A stretch of DNA of 57,700 bases from Pelagibius sp. GTDB lineage: Bacteria; Pseudomonadota; Alphaproteobacteria; Kiloniellales; Kiloniellaceae. The translations under genes were made by a program, and so were the position numbers. Below, in pieces: positions 10,401 through 17,525 of this stretch (the stretch's first letter is position 1; each line of letters starts with the position of its first letter). The stretch spans positions 1 to 57,700 of the forward strand of contig JANQMC010000055.1 in assembly GCA_028280305.1 (NCBI GenBank), given 5' to 3'. Under the pieces are notes generated by a model, which was not told the origin of the DNA, ran no database searches, and worked only from the letters and a program-made list of their open reading frames with translations.

Positions 10401-10813
10401 TTTACTACGATATGTTCGCCGAGGTGTTGGCCATGAACGGGCGCATTGACGAGGCGTTGGAGGAGACAACGGCTGCTCAGGCGAAGTTCGAGGCCATGGG
10501 CCTGCGCATCTGGGCGCCGGAGCTGCGCCGGCGCATCGGCTATCTGTTGCAGTTGCGCATGCCGAACGATCCCGAGCCGGCCATTGCCGCGTACCAAGGC
10601 GCCCTCGATCTATCGACGGATCAAGGCGCCCGCACCCTCGCCCTCCGCGCGGCGACCAGCCTGGCGGGACTGTTGCGTGGCCAGGGCTTGACGGATGATG
10701 CCCGCGCAACCCTTGCGCCGCGTCTCGTCGGCCTGGAGGGCATGGCCGGAACGGCCGACTACGCCGCGGCGACCGCCTTGCTGGCGACAGCGCGCGGACG
10801 CAACAGCGGATGA
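7466..10813 (+). CDS. SAM domain - class III nucleotide cyclase - AAA ATPase - TPR signalling protein
   Basis: This is a 1115-residue multidomain protein. Residues 1-60 resemble a SAM domain (WLTAIGLGGLADTFEEN, then DLSEEDLRQLGLTLGQRKRLL). Residues about 78-250 are a class III adenylate/guanylate cyclase domain with the two metal aspartates in FCDIVGST (D88) and YVGDGI (D132). From about 285 there is an AAA/STAND-type ATPase with Walker A GEPGIGKS (about residue 305) and Walker B VVVVDDFQWLD (about 430). The last 450 residues are helical and TPR-like. Such proteins are presumed signalling switches; their outputs are mostly unknown. Its stop overlaps the YcaO start by 4 bases (ATGA), so the two are translationally coupled. 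Confidence 0.88.
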   Translation: MAIRRWLTAIGLGGLADTFEENDVDLDLVPDLSEEDLRQLGLTLGQRKRLLRAAEALSGAEDNPQSGAGAKTDRVPAERRHLTVMFCDIVGSTVLSERLEAEDLLEVVRRYQTYCASIIGTHEGFIARYVGDGILAYFGYPMAHEDAPTHALHAALSITEGIGALEMPADTQLAVRIGIASGVVIVGDLIGGGAAVEQPAIGVAPNLAARVQGIAGPNEIVVADVTYRLTQDVFDFEDLGSREFHGISEPVRTWRVLREHRGDRSDVNFGRWTQTSFADRSEPLDLLRAQWQQVQEARGRVLVISGEPGIGKSRLTHQFLREVEQEATVQIYQATPYNQDSPLHPIIQRFRLIAGIDHGDGPAEIREKLDAVVKGEGAEREARVEVFANLLTPVSIDNPQSQTAAKQNRERTLQTIVDYFTVLSKLQPVVVVVDDFQWLDPTSVELLDRVIHSIPDKRAQVLVTSRSGFYAPWESLAHVTQLELGRLPAKDAQALIASLAQGTSLSKAVVGEIAEKADGIPLFVEELTKSVIELDFEQAARGRGPRPNETSRVPISLHDSLMERLDRVGPAKVVARVGAVLGRSFSRELISTVGGFDPAHLNAALVTLSDAGLVLREVDQRGKENFVFKHGLVQEAAYASLLREERQRLHAETAQGLRKLRPRIEEERPDLLAHHVSAAGLHEEAVRLWLQAGRLSLAQSAIVEAVHHLRRGLEALDELPVVKESKGLHLQLLIHLGPALIALHGPGSKEVEEIYSQGYELCRSLPESRDHFPVYWGWWRRSRNFNEMHQRADELLSRAQARNDDELMLQAHHCQWASHFNSGDFHNCMDHIASGLDLYDKGDYRTHATLYGNHDAKVCGHGERSLVYWLLGKPEEAMESERRAQRWMETLGHGGSWMHLKDINIMHRLYRRDAVEVLRIAEEMTAFAEDQGFSDHRAKALVFCGWAHARLGDPSKGLSEIRAGLERQIAIGTEEDFPVYYDMFAEVLAMNGRIDEALEETTAAQAKFEAMGLRIWAPELRRRIGYLLQLRMPNDPEPAIAAYQGALDLSTDQGARTLALRAATSLAGLLRGQGLTDDARATLAPRLVGLEGMAGTADYAAATALLATARGRNSG

Positions 10814-12117
10814 CCTCCGGGGCAGAAGCGGTCGGCCGAAACGACGGTCCAGCCGAGGCGCGACAGGCAACGAGCGCCGCCGTATCGGACTCCACCAAGG
10901 TCTATCGTGGCGGTACCCATCGCAGCCGCCGGCCGGCGGAAACCCTGGATCGGGTTTTGCCGCTCGCAGGCAAGATGGGCATCACGCGCCTTGCCAATGT
11001 GACCGGCCTCGACAATATCGGCATCCCCGTCTACATGGCCTGTCGTCCGCTCTCCCGCTCGGTTGCCGTCTCCCAGGGCAAGGGGCTGACCGCGGCGGAA
11101 GCGAAGGTCTCCGCTTTCATGGAAGCGGTCGAAACCTATCATGCCGAGACCATTGCTGCGCCGGTGAAGGTGGCTTCGCTGCATGACTTGGCCGCCGGTC
11201 ATCCCGTGATCGATGTCGCGGGCCTGCCCTTCTCGCCGCTCGGTGACTTTCTTTCCGATCATCCGATTTCCTGGATTGAGGGGAACAGGCTTGCGAGTGG
11301 GGAGTCGCGCTGGGTGCCTCTGGAACTGGTCTCCACCGACTTTACCCTGCCGCAACCGCCGGGCAGCTTTGCCTTCCCGGCCAACACAAACGGTCTTGCC
11401 TCCGGCAACACGCAGGAGGAAGCGCAGCTTCACGCGCTCTGTGAACTGATCGAGCGCGATGCGCTCAGCCTCTGGCGGCTCGGCGGAGATGCGGCGCGGG
11501 CTGCCAGCAAGCTCGATGCGGCGACGGTGAAAAGCGATGCGGCGGCTGCGCTTCTCGACCGCTACCGCGCTGCCGGTCTGGATGTCGGCATCTGGGATGT
11601 GACGTCCGATGTCGGTGTACCGGTGTTCTGCTGCGCCGTGGCCGAGCCCAGCGATACCGCTGTCGAAGCGGAGCTGGGTGCGGGCTGCCATCCCGACCGG
11701 GAGATCGCCCTGTTGCGCGCCTTGACGGAAGCGGCGCAGTCGCGCACCACCCGTATCGCCGGTTCGCGCGACGACTATGTGCCGGAGAGCTACGATTCCG
11801 CCGCAAAGCTGGCGCGCAACCGCACCGCTCAGCTCTGGCTGGCTGACCCGCCGCGCCGCAGCTTTGCAGCCGTCCCGAGCCTTGCCGGAGACAGCATTGC
11901 CGGTGATCTTGCGGCGGTGGTGACACGGCTTGCCAAGGTCGGGGTTGACGACCTTGTCGCCGTCGATCTCAGCAGGCCTGAGATTGGCATCCCGGTCGCC
12001 CGGGTCGTCGCTTCGGGTCTGGAAGGCGCCTATCAGGGCGCGGGCAGCGATTACAAGCCCGGGCGGCGGGCAAGGGCGCACGGGCTTGACCTTCCCGGCG
12101 CGCAGGCTGCGCGATGA
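10810..12117 (+). CDS. YcaO family ATP-dependent cyclodehydratase/thioamidation enzyme
   Basis: The 435-residue product is a YcaO protein, an ATP-dependent enzyme that activates peptide backbone amides, forming azolines or, with TfuA, thioamides. Nucleotide/Mg-binding signatures are visible: SAFMEAVETYHAE (E105, E108), LCELIERDALSLWR (E212, E215) and LLRALTEAAQSR (E307). There is no proline-rich PxPxP C terminus of the azoline-forming type; the protein ends in a short basic tail. It overlaps the cyclase upstream and the TfuA gene downstream by 4 bases each. Pairing with TfuA points to thioamide formation; the substrate is not known. The E. coli-type YcaO linked to ribosomal protein S12 modification is a less likely alternative. 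Confidence 0.9.
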   Translation: MTSGAEAVGRNDGPAEARQATSAAVSDSTKVYRGGTHRSRRPAETLDRVLPLAGKMGITRLANVTGLDNIGIPVYMACRPLSRSVAVSQGKGLTAAEAKVSAFMEAVETYHAETIAAPVKVASLHDLAAGHPVIDVAGLPFSPLGDFLSDHPISWIEGNRLASGESRWVPLELVSTDFTLPQPPGSFAFPANTNGLASGNTQEEAQLHALCELIERDALSLWRLGGDAARAASKLDAATVKSDAAAALLDRYRAAGLDVGIWDVTSDVGVPVFCCAVAEPSDTAVEAELGAGCHPDREIALLRALTEAAQSRTTRIAGSRDDYVPESYDSAAKLARNRTAQLWLADPPRRSFAAVPSLAGDSIAGDLAAVVTRLAKVGVDDLVAVDLSRPEIGIPVARVVASGLEGAYQGAGSDYKPGRRARAHGLDLPGAQAAR

Positions 12118-13553
12118 CGGCGACTGTCTTCCTCGGACCGAGCCTGCCGCTTCGCGAAGCGCAAAACCTGATCGAAGCGGACTTTCGCCCCCCTGTGCGC
12201 CAGGGCGATGTCTACCGGGTGGTGCGCGAACGCCGGCCGCGGGCGATTGGGATCGTCGACGGTTATTTCCAGGAAGTCCCTTCGGTCTGGCACAAGGAAA
12301 TCCTCTGGGCCATCGATCAGGGTGTAAAAGTCTACGGCGCTGCCAGCATGGGTGCCTTGAGGGCGGCCGAACTGGAACGCTTCGGCATGCACGGCGTGGG
12401 CCGCATCTTCGAAGCTTTCCGCGATGGCGTCTATCGGCCTTACGATGCGGAGGATTTTGAGGATGACGATGAGGTCGCGGTGATCCACGGCCCTGCCGAA
12501 TTGGGTTTTCCCGCTCTTTCCGATGCCATGGTGGATCTGCGATCGACTTTTGCCCGTGCGGCGGCAGAGGGTGTCATCGACGATCGCTTGCGTGACCGGA
12601 TCGTGGCGGCGTTCAAGGAGCGGTTCTATCGTGACCGGAGCCTGTCTGTCCTGCCGGAGGTTATGAACGCCATCGCCGTTCCGGCGGCGCAGAGCGGAAG
12701 CCTGCTGGATTGGCTATCCGAGGGGCGGGTCTGGCAGAAAGCCGATGACGCAAAGGCGCTTCTCGAAGCCCTGCGAACGAACGAGACCGAAGAGGCTCTG
12801 CAAGCCGAAGCGAAGTCTTTTGTTTTCGAGCGTACGACGCTTTGGGCGCAGTTTGTCGAATCCGATGAGGCCGGGAATGCTGGGCAGTCGGCCCCTGCGG
12901 TCACGGCCGTTGAACAGCGGGTACTGGACGAGCTGCGTCTGGAGCCGGGCGTTTACGCTGATCTGCGGCCTCTGGCGGTGCTGCGCTTCGCCTGTACAAC
13001 GCAGACCGCGGTGCCGGCGCCGAGCCTGGAAGAACGCCGCGCCGCGCTCAACCATCTGCGGCGGCGCAACGGCCTCTGGTCGCGCGCGGCTTTGGAGAAT
13101 TGGGCGCAGACGAACGATCTCGATCGTGAGGGGTTTGACCGCCTGATCGAAACCGAAGCGATAATCGAACAGCAGTCGACATCGGCGGGTGCAAAGCTGG
13201 ATATCTTTCTGTTGGATGTGTTACGCAGCAGCGGACGCTACGAGGCTTTGGCCCGACGCGCCGCAGAGAAGACGGCTGTTGATGACGGTGAAGGATCACG
13301 AGGAATTGAGACGCTGACGCCGGCCTTTCTGATCGATTGGTTTTTTGAACAACGGCTCGGCCGCGCCTTGCCGCACGATCCGTATGAGGTCTCCAAAGAG
13401 CTTGGTTTTGCCACCTTTGAGGGCTTTGTCGCGGCGCTGGCGCGCGAGTATCGTTACGCGCGCCGGGATTCGGGCGTCGCGGCGGTGGAAGCTGGCAAGG
13501 TCTCGACAGGGACGGGTGCTGAGAAGCCCGGAGGTTGCAATGCTGATCGATAG
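12114..13553 (+). CDS. TfuA-like protein, partner of YcaO
   Basis: Residues about 1-150 of this 479-residue protein carry the TfuA core: VFLGPSLPLREA, GIVDGYF (residues 46-52), SVWHKEILWAI, YGAASMGALRAAEL (74-87) and FGMHGVGRIFEAF, then DDDEVAVIHGP. TfuA was first seen in the trifolitoxin locus. It is needed with YcaO to install thioamides, as in methyl-coenzyme M reductase and thioviridamide-type peptides, where it is thought to deliver sulfur. The remaining 330 residues are an unrecognised extension, much longer than the core. ATGA overlap joins it to ycaO, and the peptidase start at 13540 lies inside its last codons. Confidence 0.9.
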   Translation: MTATVFLGPSLPLREAQNLIEADFRPPVRQGDVYRVVRERRPRAIGIVDGYFQEVPSVWHKEILWAIDQGVKVYGAASMGALRAAELERFGMHGVGRIFEAFRDGVYRPYDAEDFEDDDEVAVIHGPAELGFPALSDAMVDLRSTFARAAAEGVIDDRLRDRIVAAFKERFYRDRSLSVLPEVMNAIAVPAAQSGSLLDWLSEGRVWQKADDAKALLEALRTNETEEALQAEAKSFVFERTTLWAQFVESDEAGNAGQSAPAVTAVEQRVLDELRLEPGVYADLRPLAVLRFACTTQTAVPAPSLEERRAALNHLRRRNGLWSRAALENWAQTNDLDREGFDRLIETEAIIEQQSTSAGAKLDIFLLDVLRSSGRYEALARRAAEKTAVDDGEGSRGIETLTPAFLIDWFFEQRLGRALPHDPYEVSKELGFATFEGFVAALAREYRYARRDSGVAAVEAGKVSTGTGAEKPGGCNADR

Positions 13554-14976
13554 GCACAGGTGGCTGGACGGTGTAGCCGGTGGTACCCGGTTCCGCCTCT
13601 TCCCGCAGATGCCCGATCTGGAGGGCTTTGCCGAACCGGAAACGGTTCTCGTTTCGCCCGCCCCCGGCAGCATCGCGCCCGGCCCCTTCGATGGCGCCAT
13701 GCGGGTGGTTGACCCGATCGATAAGCCGGAACCCTACGCCTTTCCGGACATGCCGCCCTTCCGCGGTGCGGTTTTTCCGCCCGCCGTCGCGGGGCCTGAC
13801 GGCCACTTCGACCACATTCCGCAGGACAGCCGCCAGTTCCTCTCCGCCCATATGTACGGCTCGGTCCGTTTCGTGCTGGACATCTGGGAGGATTACTTCG
13901 GCAAGATGGTCGACTGGTACGATCCGCGCGACGGCTTTCAGGTGGAACTGGTGCCTGAGGTGGATTGGGACAATGCCCACGCCGGCATTGGGTTCATCGA
14001 AACCGGCGGCCGCGTGAACAAGAATGGCGACTACCAGCCCTTCGCCCTGAACTTCGATGTGCTGGCGCACGAAGTCGGGCATACGCTGTTGTTTTCGGAA
14101 CTCGGCATTCCGACTTCGGACGGCCTGACGCCTCAGTTCCTCGCTTTCCACGAATCGATGTCGGACATGGTGGCGCTGCTCTCGACCCTCCACTTCGAAA
14201 GCATCAACGACGACCTGATCGACCAGACCGGCGGCAATCTCTATGTGTTGAATTTTCTCAATCGGATCGGCGAGCTTTCGGACAGCGAGCAGATCCGTAT
14301 TGCCAGTAATTCGGCCGTCATGGACGACCTCGCGGGCCTGCAGTTGGCGCCTGATGGCGAGTGGATCGATCCCAGCGGGCAGGGGCGCAAAGGCCACGAT
14401 CTTGCACTGCCGCTGACCGGTGCGATCTTCGATACCCTGATCGAGATTTATCAGGATGGTTTGGCGCGGCGCGGCGTGATCGCCGGCAGCGCCGATCCCC
14501 GGGGTTGGGACCGCGGCACCGTGGCCGCGAGCCTGGACCGGTTCCAGCAGGCTTCCTCGGAAAGCCTGGCACAGCATCGGCCGGCCTTTTTGGACGCGCT
14601 GCACGAGGCCCGCGACATTGTCGGGCGAGCCCTGGCGCAGACCTGGTTGCGGCTGAGGCCGGATAACCTGAGTTTTGCGGATGCTGCCGGCACCTATCTG
14701 GATGTGATGGCCGAGTTGGGGCAGGGCGATAACCTGCAGGCTTTTGCCCGGGATTTCCGCGCCCGCGGAATCGATATCGCCGGTCCCGGCCGGCAGCAGC
14801 AAGCGCTAACGGAACCGGCCCCGCCCGCTTCCGCCCCTTATCTGGTTCGCTGGCAGTGGCTTCAACGCCGCCGCGCGACTGGCGGGGCAAGCTATGCTCA
14901 AAAACCTGAAACGCCCGACGGCTACGAGCGCGTATATCGGATGTTCGACCACAGTTTCAGGTTGGGTCAGGGATGA
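13540..14976 (+). CDS. Zinc metallopeptidase of gluzincin (M4-like) type, unassigned family
   Basis: The start at 13540 (MLIDRHRW) follows CCGGAGG and gives 478 residues; it overlaps the end of the TfuA gene by 14 bases. An HEVGH zinc site (H177, E178, H181) is followed after 23 residues by HESMSD, in which E205 and D209 match the third zinc ligand and supporting Asp of thermolysin-like gluzincins (ExxxD). There is no signal peptide or membrane segment, so it should act in the cytoplasm. I do not recognise the first 150 residues (VSPAPGS..., PYAFPDMPPF). Tight coupling to ycaO-tfuA suggests it trims the modified product or a leader peptide; that is inference. Confidence 0.75.
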   Translation: MLIDRHRWLDGVAGGTRFRLFPQMPDLEGFAEPETVLVSPAPGSIAPGPFDGAMRVVDPIDKPEPYAFPDMPPFRGAVFPPAVAGPDGHFDHIPQDSRQFLSAHMYGSVRFVLDIWEDYFGKMVDWYDPRDGFQVELVPEVDWDNAHAGIGFIETGGRVNKNGDYQPFALNFDVLAHEVGHTLLFSELGIPTSDGLTPQFLAFHESMSDMVALLSTLHFESINDDLIDQTGGNLYVLNFLNRIGELSDSEQIRIASNSAVMDDLAGLQLAPDGEWIDPSGQGRKGHDLALPLTGAIFDTLIEIYQDGLARRGVIAGSADPRGWDRGTVAASLDRFQQASSESLAQHRPAFLDALHEARDIVGRALAQTWLRLRPDNLSFADAAGTYLDVMAELGQGDNLQAFARDFRARGIDIAGPGRQQQALTEPAPPASAPYLVRWQWLQRRRATGGASYAQKPETPDGYERVYRMFDHSFRLGQG

Positions 14977-15015
14977 CTGATGAAGAAGTGAACACAAAGA
15001 TGTAAACAAGGTCAC

Positions 15016-15043
15016 TTGCTGCCCGGAAAGGCGCCGCTATGAT
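15016..15043 (+). promoter_or_regulatory. Candidate promoter of the repeat-tailed protein gene
   Basis: TTGCTG (15016-15021) and TATGAT (15038-15043) are 16 bases apart, about 75 bases before the ATG at 15120. A separate promoter would allow the small protein to be made in larger amounts than the enzymes, as is common for peptide precursors. It is a sequence match only. Confidence 0.35.
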
Positions 15044-15119
15044 CGCGGCTGGGAAGTGGCAAGCCGGAAGACCAGTTTTCGCGAAATGACTTTTTTGCTT
15101 TTTTTAGGAGGGGAAGACG

Positions 15120-15722
15120 ATGGCCGATGCAAACGACAGCCGGAAAGACGTATCGATTTTTGACGAGACACTTCTGGCTTCATCGCAGATCCGGCTTTTT
15201 GGACGGATTTTCCGTGGATTGAAGCTCGACGAAGAGGGCTTGCAGGCTTTCAACGACGACGGCCGGCCGTTCAACAAGAATCCTTTGACCGACAAGCTCG
15301 ATCCGGAGCTCAAGCCGCGCTTGGCGCGCATCTACGGTTTCTCCTACGAGGGCAGCTACTACAAGCTGCAGGCCCCTTACGTCTTTCTGGTTCATGGCCC
15401 GGGCGTCGAGATCAAGGAACCGACGAACATCGCCGACGTCGGTATCGAAATGAAGGACGAGCGCTTCCTGGAAGGCGTCAAGATGTGGTCCTACGACAAG
15501 GTGGACTTCACGGTTCGCATCGATGTCGTCAGCGGCTGGCTGGAAGAAATCCTTCTGGACGCGGCAATCGGCAGTGCGAGCAACATGACCGCGGGCGAGT
15601 TCACCACCCGTGCCGATATGGCGGCCCGCGCCGATATGACTGCGCGGGCGGATATGACCGCGCGGGCGGACATGGCGGCACGTGCGGATATGGCCATGCG
15701 CAGCCGTTTCAAAGGCAAGTAA
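15120..15722 (+). CDS. 200-residue protein with C-terminal RADM(A/T)A repeats, candidate RiPP precursor
   Basis: I do not recognise residues 1-160 as any named domain. They are soluble, rich in acidic and aromatic residues (SQIRLFGRIFRGL, ARIYGFSYEGSYYKL, VFLVHGPGVEIKEP), without signal peptide or membrane helix. Residues 164-193 are five consecutive hexapeptides RADMAA, RADMTA, RADMTA, RADMAA, RADMAM, and the protein ends RSRFKGK. A strong TTAGGAGGGG precedes the ATG. The gene lies 143 bases after the peptidase on the same strand, downstream of ycaO and tfuA. A folded N-terminal part acting as leader with a repeated C-terminal core would fit a YcaO/TfuA substrate, as in thiovarsolin precursors with repeated cores. 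A structural helical tail is the main alternative. Confidence 0.7.
   Translation: MADANDSRKDVSIFDETLLASSQIRLFGRIFRGLKLDEEGLQAFNDDGRPFNKNPLTDKLDPELKPRLARIYGFSYEGSYYKLQAPYVFLVHGPGVEIKEPTNIADVGIEMKDERFLEGVKMWSYDKVDFTVRIDVVSGWLEEILLDAAIGSASNMTAGEFTTRADMAARADMTARADMTARADMAARADMAMRSRFKGK
15609..15698 (+). repeat. Five 18-base coding repeats (RADMxA)
   Basis: Five adjacent 18-base units encode R-A-D-M-(A/T)-(A/M). Third-base differences between units (CGT/CGC/CGG, GCC/GCG, GAT/GAC) show that the peptide, not just the DNA, has been kept. Confidence 0.95.
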
Positions 15723-15762
15723 CGGCCGTACTGCTTCGGTAAAGGCTTCCCACCGGGCCGGG

Positions 15763-16647
15763 CTACCAGGTCAGGCCGTGAAGCAAAAAGTCGGGCTGCG
15801 CGCCGTAGCGGCGCGTCAGTGCGGCCAGGCGGCTTTTGAAATCCGGTGTCGTCGCGGGGCTGCCGAGGTCGTCGCGGTGGATGCCCTGTAAAATCAGGGC
15901 GCTGCTGAGGCCGGCTCCGGCGGCGCCGACGATGTCGTGCGCCAGGGAATCCCCCACGGCGAGAACGCGGCGTGCCGGTATGGGGGAAACCGCCTCAAGT
16001 ATGGAGCGGTAAACCAGCGGATGGGGCTTGCCCACATAGATCACGCTGCCGCCGGCCTCCTCGTAGCTTGCCGCCAGCGCCCCCGGGGCGGGGTGCAGGC
16101 CCTCGGCGGTGATGCCGGTTACATCGGGGTTGGCGCAGACCAGGGTCAGGCCTTTGTTGCCGGCCTCCGTCAGAATTTCCAGAAAGGTCTCAAGCGAGGG
16201 CGGGCTGTCGCCAAAGCTTGCCAGCAGCATGAAGTCGGCCTCGGCAACGCTCTCCACCAGCTCGACGTTCAGACCTTCCAGCAAGGCGCGCTCGGCTTTG
16301 CCGCCGAGCGGCAGGCAGCGCAGCGGACCGGCCTTGTCACCGCCGCTACGCAGCGCATCCGGTTGTTCGTTCAAGAAAGCGCGTGTCACCTCGCCGGAAG
16401 TGACGAAGTCCTCATAGAGATCGGGGGCGATACCAAGTCCCGCCAGGCGCGCTGTATTGGGCTCCTTGCGTTTGCCGGAGTTCGACAGGATGAACACCCG
16501 TTTCCCTGCCTCACGCAGCGCCGCGAGACAATCCAACACCGCGGGATAGAGTTCCGTCCCATTGTGCAGAACCCCGTATTGGTCAAGCGCGAAGGCGTCG
16601 AAGTCTTCCGCAACGGCGCTGAGGCCCTGCAGCTGGATGGGACTCAT
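15763..16647 (-). CDS. HAD superfamily hydrolase, class IIA-like (TIGR01459 type)
   Basis: The 294-residue product resembles the NagD-like class IIA haloacid dehalogenase phosphatases common in alphaproteobacteria. Motif I is FALDQYGVLHNG, where the usual second Asp of DxD is Tyr, as is typical for this subgroup. Motif II lies in VFILSNSGKRK. Then come IYVGKPHPLVYRSI with the motif III Lys and VGDSLAHDIVGAAGAG with motif IV. The substrate is unknown. It is convergent with the repeat-tailed gene, 40 bases away, and not obviously linked to it. Confidence 0.85.
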   Translation of the reverse strand: MSPIQLQGLSAVAEDFDAFALDQYGVLHNGTELYPAVLDCLAALREAGKRVFILSNSGKRKEPNTARLAGLGIAPDLYEDFVTSGEVTRAFLNEQPDALRSGGDKAGPLRCLPLGGKAERALLEGLNVELVESVAEADFMLLASFGDSPPSLETFLEILTEAGNKGLTLVCANPDVTGITAEGLHPAPGALAASYEEAGGSVIYVGKPHPLVYRSILEAVSPIPARRVLAVGDSLAHDIVGAAGAGLSSALILQGIHRDDLGSPATTPDFKSRLAALTRRYGAQPDFLLHGLTW

Positions 16648-17093
16648 AAGAGGGTTGTCGCTTTCTCGTTTTCAATCATCGGGCCTGGGCCGCGAGGGCT
16701 GTCATATTTCTGCAAGGCCCCCGCATTAACGTGAGCCAAAGAACCGTAAAAGCGCCGCCGCCGCAATCCCGGAAGAACGGGATCGCCCTGTCCCGGTAAG
16801 GCGGTAGCGGCTGGAGGCGGAAACATGCGAGGCGGCATCGAATCAGCCGGCCGGGAAACAGGCGAAGACAAAGCCCTGGGCATCTGCGCCCCGGGAGCCG
16901 TCGAAGCTGGGGACGGCCACGGCCAGCACCTGGGTTACTTTCATTTTCTCCTTCAACGCCATTTGTCCGACCGGCGAAGACAAGGTCCGCCTGCTTTGAG
17001 GCGCGGCTGGCCAGCGCTCCCCATCTGCAAGGCATTCAATAAAGCTTATCTTTCGGGCTTGCTATATTTTGATATTTTTATAAATATAAAAAT
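16648..17093. other. Gene-poor stretch between HAD gene and arsR
   Basis: No protein of known family is visible in these 446 bases. The minus strand holds one short frame with a strong ribosome binding site (16843-16944). The right end is sharply AT-rich and forms the arsR control region. Confidence 0.5.
16843..16944 (-). CDS. Possible 33-residue small protein
   Basis: A minus-strand frame starts at an ATG (first base 16944) eight bases after AAGGAG (GAAGGAGAAAATG) and reads MKVTQVLAVAVPSFDG, ending in FVFACFPAG. The Shine-Dalgarno match is the only support; there is no recognisable domain. It could be a chance frame. Confidence 0.2.
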   Translation of the reverse strand: MKVTQVLAVAVPSFDGSRGADAQGFVFACFPAG

Positions 17094-17095
17094 AT
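17072..17095. promoter_or_regulatory. 11-2-11 perfect palindrome over the arsR start, probable ArsR operator
   Basis: ATATTTTTATA-AA-TATAAAAATAT is a perfect inverted repeat whose right arm runs into the ATG at 17094. It stands out as AT-only sequence in GC-rich DNA. ArsR/SmtB repressors bind AT-rich palindromes near their own start. Confidence 0.65.
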
Positions 17096-17453
17096 GGAAA
17101 AGGATTTGGCCATATCTGCGCTTAGCGCCCTGGCTCAGCCAACGCGGCTGGCGGCGTTTCGGCTTCTGGTCCGCGAGGGGCCGGAAGGGCTGCCGGCCGG
17201 GGTTCTGGCAGAGCGCCTGGCGGTTCAACCGGCGACGCTGTCGTTCCATCTGGCGCAGTTGGAGCGCTGTGGTCTGCTGGTTTCCCAGCGGCGCAGCCGT
17301 CAGATCATCTATGCGGCGGACTTTGCCGCAATGCGCGGGCTTGTCGGCTTCCTGCTGGAGGATTGCTGTCATGGCCGCCCGGAAATCTGCGGCGACCTTC
17401 TGGGAGAACTGCCGGCAGATGACGGGCCCGGCAAGTCAGCACCGGCAGCGTGA
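17094..17453 (+). CDS. arsR: ArsR family arsenic-type repressor
   Basis: This 119-residue winged-helix repressor starts MEKDLAISALSALAQPTRLAAFRLLV, the usual ArsR opening. The recognition helix is VQPATLSFHLAQLERCGLL and the wing is RRSRQIIYAADF. Near the C terminus CC in LLEDCCHGRPEIC gives thiols that could bind arsenite, as in the AfArsR/CgArsR kind of C-terminal site. There is no Shine-Dalgarno before the ATG, which lies inside an AT-only palindrome, so the message may be leaderless. arsC follows 72 bases downstream. Dissociation from its operator on arsenite is the family expectation. Confidence 0.87.
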   Translation: MEKDLAISALSALAQPTRLAAFRLLVREGPEGLPAGVLAERLAVQPATLSFHLAQLERCGLLVSQRRSRQIIYAADFAAMRGLVGFLLEDCCHGRPEICGDLLGELPADDGPGKSAPAA

Positions 17454-17525
17454 GCTTGCGGGGCAGGGGCCATGGGACCGACAGGACGTTTACCTGTCCC
17501 GGTGATTTAGGAGCAATAAGCGACC

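Noticed and set aside
13048..14802. Minus-strand 580-codon frame opposite the TfuA and peptidase genes
   Set aside because: Low-complexity translation without motifs; the plus strand carries HExxH and TfuA signatures with good ribosome sites.
15609..15698. CRISPR-like or satellite array
   Set aside because: Units are adjacent without spacers, in frame, and conserve the peptide. They are coding repeats.
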